Shown: piece after piece, positions 51,601 through 59,920 of the stretch | Layout: each line of letters begins with the position of its first letter | Numbering within the stretch: the first letter of the stretch is position 1 | Assembly: GCA_936941155.1 (NCBI GenBank) | Contig: CAKZJE010000106.1 | Coordinates: 1-64,000 of the forward strand | Source: an uncultured Methylomonas sp. | GTDB lineage: Bacteria > Pseudomonadota > Gammaproteobacteria > Methylococcales > Methylomonadaceae | Length of the DNA stretch: 64,000 nucleotides | Direction of reading: 5' to 3' | Notes under the pieces: generated by a model | Databases searched by the model: none | Told to the model about the DNA's origin: nothing | The model's input: only the letters and a program-made list of their open reading frames with translations | Program-made: the position numbers and the translations under genes

Positions 51601-53020
51601 CGGAACAGTTGAGATTACAAACGCGAATAATCTAACGTTACGCAATTTAGGGCAAATCAGCAGTTCTACATGGAATCAAAATAAGGCAGGTGATTTGCGT
51701 GTTAGCAGTAATAATTTAGCGATTGATGGCAAAGACAGTGGCATTTTTGCTGCCGCGCATGATTTGGGACAATCCGGTAATCTTGATATTAACGTGAATC
51801 AATTACTTACGGTGACTAATCAAGGCAAAATCAGCATTGAAAATACGCCTGTTCAAAACACAAACGCAGTTAATAATCTACCTATATCTAAGCTCGGTGT
51901 ATTAAAGATAACAGCCGCAAAATTAGAGTTAAACAATGGCATTATTACCGCAAAAACCACTGGCAATATGGATGCTGGATCAATCAACATTAATACAACT
52001 CAAGCATTACTTGCCACAAATCATAGCTCGATTAATTCATCCACTTCTGGATTGGGCAGTGCTGGAAAAATAACCGTCACAGCTCCTGTCATTACGTTAA
52101 GCAATTCTGACATTTCTTCAGAAGCTTCTATCACGTCTGGAGGACAAACAGGCAATGTGATTGTGACCGCTGAGAAAGGCATTTATTTATCCCAAAATAG
52201 TCGAATCAGCATGAAAGACGATGCCACTATTGCAAACCCTAACGCGCTTACTCCTACTTTTATAAAAGTTTCCGCTCCTGATATTGATTTAAAAGACAGT
52301 CAAATCACAACTGCCGCGACTGGCAATGTGAACGGTGGCGATATTGAGCTGCATTTTTCACATTGGCTAACGCTTGATCCGTCTATTATTCAAACAACTG
52401 CAAAAGATGGAAGTGGCGGCATGATTACTGTGACCGGCGGTGAATTGATTAAATTACAAAACTCCGCTTTTTTCACCTCTGTCACAGGTGAAACAGGCAA
52501 TGGCGGCACTATTAATGTCTCGGCTAATACACTGATTTTGGATAACGGCGCAATTCAAGCCAATGCAGAGGGCGGGAGAGGTGGCGATATTAATCTGAAT
52601 TTACAAAACTTGATTTCTAGTGAAAATCAATTAATTAAAGGCGGAGCGCAAGTGATTTGGCAAGCGATTCCACAAGGTTTAAATGTGATTCAAGCGGCTT
52701 CTGAAACCGGAGTTAATGGCACGGTGAATGTGAGTTCACCACAATTTAACATCAGTGGCAGTATGAGTGGTTTGGACACGAGCAGTTTAGCGTTACCAGC
52801 CCTTAAGCCTAATCCGTGTCAAGATTCGGTTGATTTTAGCAGCTCCTTAGTGCGTAACGGCAAAGGCGGCATTCCAAATAATGAAGCTACAGCGGGGTTT
52901 ATTCCGATGGCGAATCATTTTCCAAACGGCAAACACATCGCGAATAAAAATGCTCCGATTCCACAGCAAGCAAGTTACGCGGCGAATAATAAAAATAAAT
53001 CTGCTTGCGCTGCATTGTAA
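48677..53020 (+). CDS. Large secreted adhesin with TPS (filamentous hemagglutinin N-terminal) domain
   Basis: A 1,447-residue protein. The start is placed at 48677 (MKKMTKLLFYCVLFVNNSAY), preceded by GGAGG; signal peptide cleavage is expected after AYA. The TPS domain (about 25-290) has LFHSFQTFNINTSESATFTG, NVISRVTGGQVSNIDG and NPAGVTFGANAQVDVPAAFH. The rest is a beta-helix with repeats built on GNAGDI, TGIFSD and LTLLNGGKISS phrases. The C-terminus (NPCQDSVDFSSSLVRNGKGG) is that of this adhesin group. It would be secreted by a TpsB partner, which is not in the window. Confidence 0.9.
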   Translation: MKKMTKLLFYCVLFVNNSAYAEITTDGTTGAIQHLSGQMTIPQSLGTTAGNNLFHSFQTFNINTSESATFTGDAALKNVISRVTGGQVSNIDGLLKSNVGNANFYFINPAGVTFGANAQVDVPAAFHLSSANAVRFSNGDSFSSSLSGASTLSVADPVGFGFLNNQVGDIQIQDSLLKFKEGSSVSLSAANLSIDNSWLEIPAGTLQVNAVGDTASEILLETPASTAFSGSIQMSTNSLLKVSGSKAGLLILRAGDVGLSQSSLLADNRGDTANTISGIDILAKTINLVGDKTRVSSSAFAKGNAGEITIKSDDLTLRYGSAIRSDAHNSGHAGDIHIDTHSLTVNGQTMTTGIFSEVFNNPQHLATQAANICINSDNILLQQAGVIKTSTQTQTNAGDISLHATQKISIDGQVEPLTGVFSDAQGKSQGNSGNISLTANELWIENSGQVNTNTASLGQAGNIDVVTKNVFISSNFGEPTGISSLSAATAQGTTAHAGSIKMTTDRLALFLGGFIKSNTESKSNAGNIILTSKEFVINGLGSSVDTGIFSNALNKATGKAGDIQLTGDSLNLLSNANISSDGSLLGNAGNIRLNIGTIEVNGNGGFAGISSNGFFDMYNHDIKGRSSAGNIKINTNNLSLLSGGSISSYINGTGNAGSVTIYAKDILIDGQGQTAGIFNNSQLGTDTKGSNVYLNADNLWIQNGGQIGSSVVYGGKAGDIIVDVRNTVIDAQGSRWDTGFFSDVTFDSTNAKAGGGSVTINGDQLTLLNGGKISSKTFSLGKAGDITLNVSDILIDRQNSTTDTGIFTDAQSTSTANAGIITITGNNLTLLAGGEISSNTDSSGNAGEISINSKNILMDGKNGGANLTGINSDASLQSTGGSAGSISVISDSLILNNGAQITGDTHAKGDAKAVTVKTKDLTLSNGGAISSSARAGSGNAGDVNVTANNTLIDGQNNPAYTGIFSDSYQGSSGKSGTVEITNANNLTLRNLGQISSSTWNQNKAGDLRVSSNNLAIDGKDSGIFAAAHDLGQSGNLDINVNQLLTVTNQGKISIENTPVQNTNAVNNLPISKLGVLKITAAKLELNNGIITAKTTGNMDAGSININTTQALLATNHSSINSSTSGLGSAGKITVTAPVITLSNSDISSEASITSGGQTGNVIVTAEKGIYLSQNSRISMKDDATIANPNALTPTFIKVSAPDIDLKDSQITTAATGNVNGGDIELHFSHWLTLDPSIIQTTAKDGSGGMITVTGGELIKLQNSAFFTSVTGETGNGGTINVSANTLILDNGAIQANAEGGRGGDINLNLQNLISSENQLIKGGAQVIWQAIPQGLNVIQAASETGVNGTVNVSSPQFNISGSMSGLDTSSLALPALKPNPCQDSVDFSSSLVRNGKGGIPNNEATAGFIPMANHFPNGKHIANKNAPIPQQASYAANNKNKSACAAL

Positions 53021-53062
53021 ATTCTTCGCAAATTTTTCCATTTAACAGCAAACCGCAATTTG

Positions 53063-53097
53063 TGGGAGTTCAAAATCTATTTTGAACTCCCATTTTT
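53063..53097 (+). terminator. Terminator after the adhesin gene
   Basis: Perfect 14-base stem TGGGAGTTCAAAAT / ATTTTGAACTCCCA with a CT loop, followed by five T. Confidence 0.88.
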
Positions 53098-53122
53098 AGC
53101 AAGATTAACTGTGAAAATTTTC

Positions 53123-53140
53123 AAGACGACCAGTCGTCTT
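53123..53140 (-). repeat. Dispersed repeat family 2, copy 3 (opposite orientation)
   Basis: AAGACGAC-CA-GTCGTCTT. The asymmetric tail (GTGAAAATTTTC on the plus strand side) is on the left, so the unit is inverted relative to the other copies. Confidence 0.85.
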
Positions 53141-53165
53141 AAAAAAATTCGCTCCAACTTCTGAT

Positions 53166-53191
53166 AGAATTCAAAATCTATTTTGAATTCT
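53166..53191. repeat. Second hairpin with the same core as the adhesin terminator
   Basis: AGAATTCAAAAT / ATTTTGAATTCT with a CT loop. The inner TTCAAAATCTATTTTGAA core is identical to that of the hairpin at 53063, and the family 2 repeat lies between the two. On the minus strand it would follow the ABC gene, but it lacks a long T-run. Confidence 0.65.
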
Positions 53192-53241
53192 TGTTGCCAT
53201 AAAAACACTGAAAAACTCAGTCTTCAAAAATCGGCTAGTTT

Positions 53242-54840
53242 TTAATCTTGCAACACAGGCACAGCGGATAATAATTTTTGTGTGTAAGGATGAGCCGGCT
53301 TGGTTAAAACCTGCCGCACCGTGCCATGCTCCACAATTTTGCCCTGACACATCACCGCCACTTCATCGGCAATTTCTGCAACCACCCCCAAATCGTGCGT
53401 GATAAACAAATAACTTAAGCCTTTTTCTGCCTGCAATGCTTTTAAAAGTTTAATAATTTGCGCCTGCACCGAAACATCTAAAGCACTGGTCGGCTCATCG
53501 CACACAATCAGTTTTGGTTCAACTGCCAAAGCTCTAGCAATGCAAATTCTTTGCCGTTGCCCACCTGAAAATTCATGCGGATAACGCAACGCCGCTTGCT
53601 GAGGTAGCTCCACTTGTTTCAATAACATAGAGACTTTTGCAATGATTTGTTGCTGCGTTGTCTTAGGATGCAAAGCCCGAATACCTTCGGCAATAATATC
53701 GCCCACCAACATGCGTGGGTTCATGGAAGAAAACGGGTCTTGAAACACAATTTGAATCGCCGCGCGTTGTTGGCGCAACGCCTCGCCTTGCAATTGGCGC
53801 AAATCCACGCCATTCAGAAACACCTGTCCTGCTCTGCTTTCAATTAAATTCAGAATCGCTTTGCCAAGCGTGGTTTTACCGCAACCGGATTCGCCAACTA
53901 AAGCCAGTGTTTTGCCGCGTTGTAATTCAAAACTCACGCCATCCACAGCACGCACATTATCAATAATTCGTTTAAAAAGCCCTTTGCGGACAGGATAATA
54001 AACTTGAAAATTCACCACTTTTAATAAAGAAGCGTGTTCTGTTTTGGGCGTATGTAAGCAACTTTCTAGCACTGGCAAGGCGGCTAAAAGTCGTTTCGTA
54101 TAAGGATGTTTGGGTTGTTTAAATAATTCTTCACAATTTTCTGTTTCCACAATTTGCCCGTACTGCATCACAGCTACTGTATCGGCAATGGTGGAAACCA
54201 AGGCTAAATCATGGCTAATCAGCCATAACGCCATGCCTGTTTTTTGTTGAATTTGTTTGAGCAAGGTGAGAATTTGCGCTTGAATCGTCACATCGAGTGC
54301 AGTGGTGGGTTCATCAGCGATTAATAAATCCGGTTTACCGGCTAAGGCAATCGCAATCATCACCCGTTGGCGTTGTCCGCCGGAAAGTTGATAAGGGTAT
54401 TGGCTGATTTTTTGTTGTGGTTCTGGCAATTCCACTTGCTGCAATAATTCTAATACTCGCGCGTCGGATTCAGCTTTGGGTAAGTTAAAGTGAATTTCCA
54501 GCACTTCGGCAATTTGTGCGCCGATAGTCATCACAGGATTTAATGAGGACATCGGGTCTTGAAAAATTAAGCCAATCCGTTTGCCGCGTACTTTGCAGAA
54601 ATTGATTTCTGGAATGGTTAATAATTCTTCGCCTTGCAAGGTGATGCTATCAACAGTGATGTGGGCGTTGTGTGGCAACAGGCGTAATACCGAGAGTGCT
54701 GCCATTGTTTTGCCTGAGCCTGATTCGCCAACGAGGGCAAAGGTTTGCTTCGGGTAAATGGCAAAGCTAATATTGTCGATGACTTTATCGTTGTTAAAAG
54801 AAAGACTTAAGCCTTTTACTTCAAGCAAAGGGTTGTTCAT
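53242..54840 (-). CDS. Duplicated-domain peptide ABC transporter ATPase (YejF type)
   Basis: A 532-residue protein with two complete ABC ATPase domains. Walker A motifs are GESGSGKT near 40 and GESGCGKT near 315; signatures are [12 protein letters not shown] and [12 protein letters not shown]; Walker B regions end [12 protein letters not shown] and [12 protein letters not shown]. Each domain ends in the oligopeptide-transport tail ([24 protein letters not shown]). This is the YejF/GsiA pattern. No permease or binding-protein genes lie beside it. It overlaps the pentapeptide gene by four bases, an unusual partner. Confidence 0.92.
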   Translation of the reverse strand: MNNPLLEVKGLSLSFNNDKVIDNISFAIYPKQTFALVGESGSGKTMAALSVLRLLPHNAHITVDSITLQGEELLTIPEINFCKVRGKRIGLIFQDPMSSLNPVMTIGAQIAEVLEIHFNLPKAESDARVLELLQQVELPEPQQKISQYPYQLSGGQRQRVMIAIALAGKPDLLIADEPTTALDVTIQAQILTLLKQIQQKTGMALWLISHDLALVSTIADTVAVMQYGQIVETENCEELFKQPKHPYTKRLLAALPVLESCLHTPKTEHASLLKVVNFQVYYPVRKGLFKRIIDNVRAVDGVSFELQRGKTLALVGESGCGKTTLGKAILNLIESRAGQVFLNGVDLRQLQGEALRQQRAAIQIVFQDPFSSMNPRMLVGDIIAEGIRALHPKTTQQQIIAKVSMLLKQVELPQQAALRYPHEFSGGQRQRICIARALAVEPKLIVCDEPTSALDVSVQAQIIKLLKALQAEKGLSYLFITHDLGVVAEIADEVAVMCQGKIVEHGTVRQVLTKPAHPYTQKLLSAVPVLQD

Positions 54841-56603
54841 ATTTTCCTCAATTCTGCTTCTGTGCTGATAACCATATCATGTCCTGCCATATTACCACCG
54901 CTCATATTGCCTTCGACATAATTTGTGGTGTTGATAATTTTCCCTTCTTTGATTGCCGCCAGAAAATCATCGCGCTGTTCTTTGAGTTGCTCTTTCAGCA
55001 CTTCAATTTTGCCGATTTGAATATGCTTTTCAGTCATCAAACCTTGAATTTTCGTTTCATAGTCTTGTTTTAAAACATTCACTTCGTGATACAACACGCC
55101 TCTGTCTTCGGTTTTCGGCACAGTCACTTTCACTACGATAAAACCGTCTTTTTCTTCAATCGCTTGCACACGGATGTCATCATTGCCGCTTTCCACGCGC
55201 ACTTGTTCCACCGACAGCTTAATCGCCGCCAGTTCCATTTCGTTATGGGCAATAAAGTCGATGGTATTGGCAATTTTTTGAAAGATGCGGGTAAATTCGC
55301 CTGCGCTGTATTCTTCGCCTTTCGGTGGCATTCGTTTTTTCGCGCCGTTTTCCAGATAGTAATAATAGCGGCAGTCGATGTCGTCCAGGCGCGTTTCGGT
55401 GTCGATATTCCAGCCTTCAAGGGTTGCGCCGGTCATTTGGGTATGGCTTAAATTTGCGCCGGATAAATTGGCATGGCTGAAATCGAAGTCTTGTAAATTG
55501 AGGTTGGAAAAATCCAAGCCGCGTAAGTCTAAGGTGGCAAAGTTTTTGTCGGTGATAATGCCGTCAATGACTAAATCGCGGACTTTGCGGGGTTCTATAA
55601 GTGTTCCATCGGTTAAAGCTAAATGATGATTTTTCGCTTGCTGAAAGTAGCATTGAGATATTTTTGCATTTTTGAAGTTCACATATTTCAAATCTACCTC
55701 AGAGAAATCAGTATTTTTTAAAATAGAAAATGCAAATTTACTAGAACTGAAGCAAACGATTTTTAACGACAATTCGCGTAAAAATAATAAATGAAATTCC
55801 TCTCTATTAATGCTTCGTTTGCCTAAGTAGATTCCCAAAATGCTATACATAATACTGCTTGTCGCTACTATCAGGAGTCTAGTTTCGGCATTAGTCATGC
55901 TTATAGCGATAAATGTGACTGCGGGTACAACTCCTGCTATTACTCCAGTTACGACTCCAGTTAGAGCTACGAGTAAAACGCCGATTGTTGCTGTACCTAT
56001 AACTAAGAAAGCTAATACAATTGATACTCCAACTTTGATTATATCTAATAGATTTTTCAGTTTTTTAAATTGATGTGAGCCTCTATCTTCGTATACAACT
56101 GTGGCTTTGTATCCGTCAATCGCTTTAACTTCGTTACTTTTAGTTATTAGGTTTATAGATACGGCTATAACAGCGGCTACGGCTATAGTTAGCATTAAAG
56201 TAAAAAACCAACCTAGATAATCTAAACGCTTGTGATTGATTGCTCTCAAAAAAGCTACAATACAAAGGCATATAAAAAACATAATAAAAATAATGTGGCT
56301 TATATCTGAGTTTATAGTAAATGCCTCTAAGATGCTTTTAGACATATATTCAAGGGAGAAGTTACTAATTATATTAGTAAATCCAACGAATACACCTATC
56401 AAAAGTTGTAACAATAACAAGCTAAAACTAACTTTTAAAGTTCTCCCCATCCTTGCATTACAAAACTTAGCATCGGTTAAATTCGCAAACGAAAAATCCA
56501 CCCCGCGCAAATCACAATCGGAAAAATCAGCCCCCGTTAAATTCTGATTTTTAAATGATTTCCCGCGTAAATCCTGCCCTTTGAAATCTTTGGTTTGCAT
56601 CAT
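54837..56603 (-). CDS. Membrane pentapeptide-repeat protein with C-terminal coiled coil
   Basis: A 588-residue protein. A short pentapeptide block (about 8-52, FKGQDLRGKSFKNQNLTGAD, with A/N-x-L/F-x spacing) is followed by about five or six membrane segments (about 57-265), a second pentapeptide block (about 300-400, FATLDLRGLDFSNLNLQDFD, SHANLSGANLSHTQMTGATL), then a soluble tail with a coiled coil (about 500-560) ending NYVEGNMSGGNMAGHDM. The role is unknown. Pentapeptide solenoids often mediate protein contacts. It is translationally coupled to the YejF-type ATPase. Confidence 0.75.
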   Translation of the reverse strand: MMQTKDFKGQDLRGKSFKNQNLTGADFSDCDLRGVDFSFANLTDAKFCNARMGRTLKVSFSLLLLQLLIGVFVGFTNIISNFSLEYMSKSILEAFTINSDISHIIFIMFFICLCIVAFLRAINHKRLDYLGWFFTLMLTIAVAAVIAVSINLITKSNEVKAIDGYKATVVYEDRGSHQFKKLKNLLDIIKVGVSIVLAFLVIGTATIGVLLVALTGVVTGVIAGVVPAVTFIAISMTNAETRLLIVATSSIMYSILGIYLGKRSINREEFHLLFLRELSLKIVCFSSSKFAFSILKNTDFSEVDLKYVNFKNAKISQCYFQQAKNHHLALTDGTLIEPRKVRDLVIDGIITDKNFATLDLRGLDFSNLNLQDFDFSHANLSGANLSHTQMTGATLEGWNIDTETRLDDIDCRYYYYLENGAKKRMPPKGEEYSAGEFTRIFQKIANTIDFIAHNEMELAAIKLSVEQVRVESGNDDIRVQAIEEKDGFIVVKVTVPKTEDRGVLYHEVNVLKQDYETKIQGLMTEKHIQIGKIEVLKEQLKEQRDDFLAAIKEGKIINTTNYVEGNMSGGNMAGHDMVISTEAELRKI

Positions 56604-56613
56604 TCACCTCACT

Positions 56614-56694
56614 TTTTTGAACACGATTGCACGGATTATAGGATGGACACGATGTGCCTGTTAATCGCAAAATCGTAGAAATCGTGTTCAAAAT
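56614..56694. repeat. Inverted repeat TTTTGAACACGATT / AATCGTGTTCAAAA
   Basis: Perfect 14-base outer arms (56615-56628, 56680-56693) with further GGATTATAGGATGG-like sequence inside, between the pentapeptide gene and the aspartic protease gene. Confidence 0.75.
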
Positions 56695-56697
56695 CAT

Positions 56698-57078
56698 TTA
56701 TTTGACAATAGAAGCCGCAATATTCGGACTTTCTGGATTCACAATCACCGCTTGCTTCGCAGGCGATAACAGCACATCCATATCCTCCATCGGCACAGCC
56801 CCTAACAAAACCTCATTGCCTAAAACCAAAGCTCCTGTAAAACAACCTCGGTTTTCAAACTTCAATTGAATCGGACCCACATAAGGACATAAATGTTTGC
56901 TTCCATCGGCTGTCGTCACTTCTCGACTATATAGCTCATCGAGTTCAAGCTGTATCGCTATATGCTTAGGAATACACAAATGCAATGCGCCGCTATCAGC
57001 TAATGCGCGGACTTGCATCGGTTTTAACTCAGGTTGGCGTGGATTAGCTAACGAAATCTCAGCATAAATTAAGCCCAT
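56698..57078 (-). CDS. Clan AA retropepsin-like aspartic protease
   Basis: A 126-residue protein. The active-site motif ALADSGALHLCIPKHIA (Asp28-Ser-Gly) and the second hydrophobic motif VLLGAVPMEDMDVLLSPAK fit single-domain clan AA proteases, which work as dimers. No signal peptide or membrane segment. Such small genes occur scattered in cyanobacteria and gammaproteobacteria, often near toxin-antitoxin or repeat genes. The substrate is not known. Its leader (TTCACCTCAC just outside the start, plus strand) resembles that of the pentapeptide gene. Confidence 0.8.
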   Translation of the reverse strand: MGLIYAEISLANPRQPELKPMQVRALADSGALHLCIPKHIAIQLELDELYSREVTTADGSKHLCPYVGPIQLKFENRGCFTGALVLGNEVLLGAVPMEDMDVLLSPAKQAVIVNPESPNIAASIVK

Positions 57079-57112
57079 TGTTCACCTCACTCTTTAAGAA
57101 ACTATTAAATTC

Positions 57113-57193
57113 AAACGGAAAAATCAGCCCCGTTAAATCTTGCCACAACGACCGCCCGCGTAAATCCTGCCCTTTGAAATCTTTGCTTTGCAT
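57113..57193 (-). pseudogene. Truncated duplicate of the pentapeptide gene N-terminus
   Basis: From ATG at 57193 the minus strand reads MQSKDFKGQDLRGRSLWQDL, then TGLIFPFEF. The first 14 residues match the pentapeptide protein (MQTKDFKGQDLRGK), and nearby DNA (AAATCCTGCCCTTTGAAATC) is identical. The rest is lost or frameshifted. It is probably the scar of a segmental duplication that also involved the aspartic protease gene. Confidence 0.75.
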
Positions 57194-57294
57194 AAATTTC
57201 TCAGGTTTGAAAATGCACACAGATTATAGCTTGCGTAGATAAGAGTAGCGTAATCATGCCTATGAAAAGCACATCACTGATTGAATTATTTTTT

Positions 57295-57312
57295 AAGACG
57301 ACTGGTCGTCTT
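57295..57312 (+). repeat. Dispersed repeat family 2, copy 4
   Basis: AAGACGAC-TG-GTCGTCTT followed by GAAAAATTTCAGC, just after the second cyclase gene. Confidence 0.85.
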
Positions 57313-57357
57313 GAAAAATTTCAGCTCAGTGACGCTAACGCCACAAATAACAACCGG

Positions 57358-59253
57358 CTACTTTTCGGACATAGAATAAATCCCATTCCAAAAAACCGGC
57401 GGCTTTTTCATAAACTGCTGGCAACGCTTTAGCATCAATTGACTAGGCGAGTCCGCTGTGATGCTGGCAAAAATGTCACCCGCCTCTGCAAACGCGCCCT
57501 GTTTATATAAACCTAACGCTTGCTGATAACGCGCTATTTTTTCTATTAGCCCATTATTGCCGTCATGCGACAACGCCAATAATTCATAAATCGCCTCGCC
57601 TTCTTCACGACCTTTAACGCGCACGCTATCAAGCTCTCGCACTAATAATCCTGTCGCATCTAACGTGGTTTGTTTATCGACAATAATTTGCGTGCCGTAA
57701 TATTTATTCAAACCTTCCAGTCTGGAACTGTAATTCACCTTATCGCCAATGCAGGTATAACTTCGGGCTTGATCCGAACCAATATTACCGACAATCATTT
57801 CACCTGTGGCAATGCCAATGCGGATTGAAATATTCGGTTTGCCTTGCACCAGCCATCGCGCTCTTAATTTTGCTAACGTTGCTTGCATTGCCAAAGCCGT
57901 GCGGCACGCATACAGCGCGTGGTTTTCACCACATAATTGCGGAGTCCAAAACGCCATAATCGCATCGCCAATAAATTTATCTAACACCCCGTGTTGATGG
58001 GTAATTTCTGCGGTCATGGCAGTGAGATATTCATTTAATAAACTCACTAATTCTTCAGCCGGAAGTTTTTCACTAAAATTGGTAAAACCTGCAATATCGC
58101 TAAATAACACAGTTTGTTTTTTGCGCTCACCGCCCATTTTCAATTTATCCGGTTGACTGAGCAGTTCCGTAACAATAATCGGGTCAACATATTTATTGAA
58201 CGTATTGCGAATCAAATCTTTTTCTTCTAAGCCGCTTGCCATGTTATTAAACGCTTCTGCCAACTGCCCCACTTCATCAGTGCTTTGATAATCAATGCGA
58301 TGGTCGTAATGTCCTTGTTCAATTTCCAACGTTCCTTTAGTAATTAAACGCAAAGGGCGAGTAATGCGGCGCGAAATCACCATAAATAACAACGCGCCCA
58401 ACACCAGCGTTTCACCGCCCGTCCATAAAATTTTTCGCTGTAATTGTTTAAACGTTTCTAACGCTTGATCCAGATTAGCACTGAGGATGTAACCCGCTTG
58501 CGGATTGTTAGCCTCGAATAAAATTTGTTTGGCGATATAGCGGTTGTTATGCCACACAAACTCACCATTTTTCACAATCGCTTGCCGTTGCTGTAGCACA
58601 GTTTGGGCAAAATCCGCGCGGGTATTTTTGGCAACCACGCGCCCTTGATTAAAAAATACTGCTTGAAAATATTCTCCTGCCACCAATAACTGACTGATTC
58701 TTCTATCATTAATCGCATTGCAAACCACCAATAAGCCAACCGCATAATCATCCATTTGGTTTTCTTTTAACGGAATAAAATGGCTGCTATACAATCCGTT
58801 TGGCAAACTGACCATTGTTGATTGAATTAAACCCGAATTTAAGTGCGCAGTGATTTCAAACTCAGCAAGATAGTGTCCGAGCGGCAAAGGCTGATTATTT
58901 TCGCTGTTATAAGAAGCTCGCACGCTAGGCACATCATCGAGCATAAACACAAAATCCGCGCCGGTGTCTTTGCCAATTTCGGCAGTGAAAGGATAAAAAT
59001 TGTCTTTGATATTGGATAAAAAAGATCGAAACTTTTGGTCGGAGGCAATAATCTGCGTAAGTGATTGAATATGAACTTGCTCTCTTTCAAAATCGCGTTG
59101 AAATTGTTGTTTGGTTTTTTCTAAATCTGCAATAATGCGCTGGGTTTCATGTTGTTCTGCCTGCGTGTCAATCAGGTATAAAACCGCACTCAATAAGGCA
59201 GTCACCGCTATAAAAAAAGTAACAAATATTTTCTTGCTAAGACTCATAATCAT
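57358..59253 (-). CDS. Membrane class III adenylate/guanylate cyclase with HAMP domain (second)
   Basis: A 631-residue protein with an N-terminal membrane segment (KIFVTFFIAVTALLSAVLYL), a periplasmic double-Cache-like sensor (about 35-275), a second membrane segment (about 275-295), HAMP (SRRITRPLRLITKGTLEIEQ) and the cyclase domain (about 365-560): TVLFSDIAGFTNFSE, LDKFIGDAIMAFWTP, YTCIGDKVNYSSRLEG. The tail (565-631) looks TPR-like (ARYQQALGLYKQGAFAEAGD). It is divergent from the cupredoxin gene with 52 bases between, so they may share control. Confidence 0.88.
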   Translation of the reverse strand: MIMSLSKKIFVTFFIAVTALLSAVLYLIDTQAEQHETQRIIADLEKTKQQFQRDFEREQVHIQSLTQIIASDQKFRSFLSNIKDNFYPFTAEIGKDTGADFVFMLDDVPSVRASYNSENNQPLPLGHYLAEFEITAHLNSGLIQSTMVSLPNGLYSSHFIPLKENQMDDYAVGLLVVCNAINDRRISQLLVAGEYFQAVFFNQGRVVAKNTRADFAQTVLQQRQAIVKNGEFVWHNNRYIAKQILFEANNPQAGYILSANLDQALETFKQLQRKILWTGGETLVLGALLFMVISRRITRPLRLITKGTLEIEQGHYDHRIDYQSTDEVGQLAEAFNNMASGLEEKDLIRNTFNKYVDPIIVTELLSQPDKLKMGGERKKQTVLFSDIAGFTNFSEKLPAEELVSLLNEYLTAMTAEITHQHGVLDKFIGDAIMAFWTPQLCGENHALYACRTALAMQATLAKLRARWLVQGKPNISIRIGIATGEMIVGNIGSDQARSYTCIGDKVNYSSRLEGLNKYYGTQIIVDKQTTLDATGLLVRELDSVRVKGREEGEAIYELLALSHDGNNGLIEKIARYQQALGLYKQGAFAEAGDIFASITADSPSQLMLKRCQQFMKKPPVFWNGIYSMSEK

Positions 59254-59305
59254 TTAGGGGCATGGATTATTTGTTCAATTTGAAAATCAGAGGACTCACA
59301 TTAAA

Positions 59306-59920
59306 ATGAAAAAATTAAGGTTTATGCTTAATCTCTCGCGGTCTTTTTTGCTGCTGACAAGTGGTTTGTTATGCCAGCTAGTTTACGCTCAGTCTGTTTC
59401 AGGGCATATTGAAATTGAAGCGGGAGCTCCTGTTAAACGTGTGATTGTTTATCTCAAGTCTGATAAAAACAGTTCGCAGAATCAAACTCATCAAATCTCG
59501 CAAAAAGATACGCATTTTAATCCGCCGCTGACCGTTATCACTTCTGGCGATAAGGTGGAATGGATTAATGATGAGGCGAAAGACATTGATCATAATATTT
59601 ATTCACTGAATGAAACGAATGCGTTTGATTTGGGGCTGGGTGCAAAAGGCTCTAAGCTGGATCATCCGTTTAATCAAGTCGGTGAGGTGAATTATTACTG
59701 CTCAGTTCACAAAAACATGGAAGGTAAAATTGTAGTATTGCCTAGTCATTATTATCAAGTTTTGGAGCAACCTGGAGATTTTAAAATTGACGGTGTTCCT
59801 GAGGGAAAGTGGCAATTAAATGCGGTGGTTTTTCATCGCCGCTATAAAGTTGAACCTGTGAATGTGACGATTGCGAAAACCGCGTTGCAAAATTTAACCT
59901 TGAAACTGGTCAAAAGATGA
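59306..59920 (+). CDS. Periplasmic cupredoxin-like (type 1 copper) protein
   Basis: A 204-residue protein with a signal peptide (SFLLLTSGLLCQLVYA, cleavage near residue 28). A plastocyanin-like domain (about 65-147) has all type 1 copper ligands: H96 (DIDHNIYS), C132, H135 and M138 in YYCSVHKNMEGKI. The C-terminal part (150-204) looks like a small beta-domain (carboxypeptidase regulatory type). It may carry electrons or bind copper in the periplasm. It overlaps the next gene by four bases and is divergent from the cyclase. Similar proteins in methylotrophs are sometimes labelled methylamine utilisation proteins. Confidence 0.8.
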   Translation: MKKLRFMLNLSRSFLLLTSGLLCQLVYAQSVSGHIEIEAGAPVKRVIVYLKSDKNSSQNQTHQISQKDTHFNPPLTVITSGDKVEWINDEAKDIDHNIYSLNETNAFDLGLGAKGSKLDHPFNQVGEVNYYCSVHKNMEGKIVVLPSHYYQVLEQPGDFKIDGVPEGKWQLNAVVFHRRYKVEPVNVTIAKTALQNLTLKLVKR

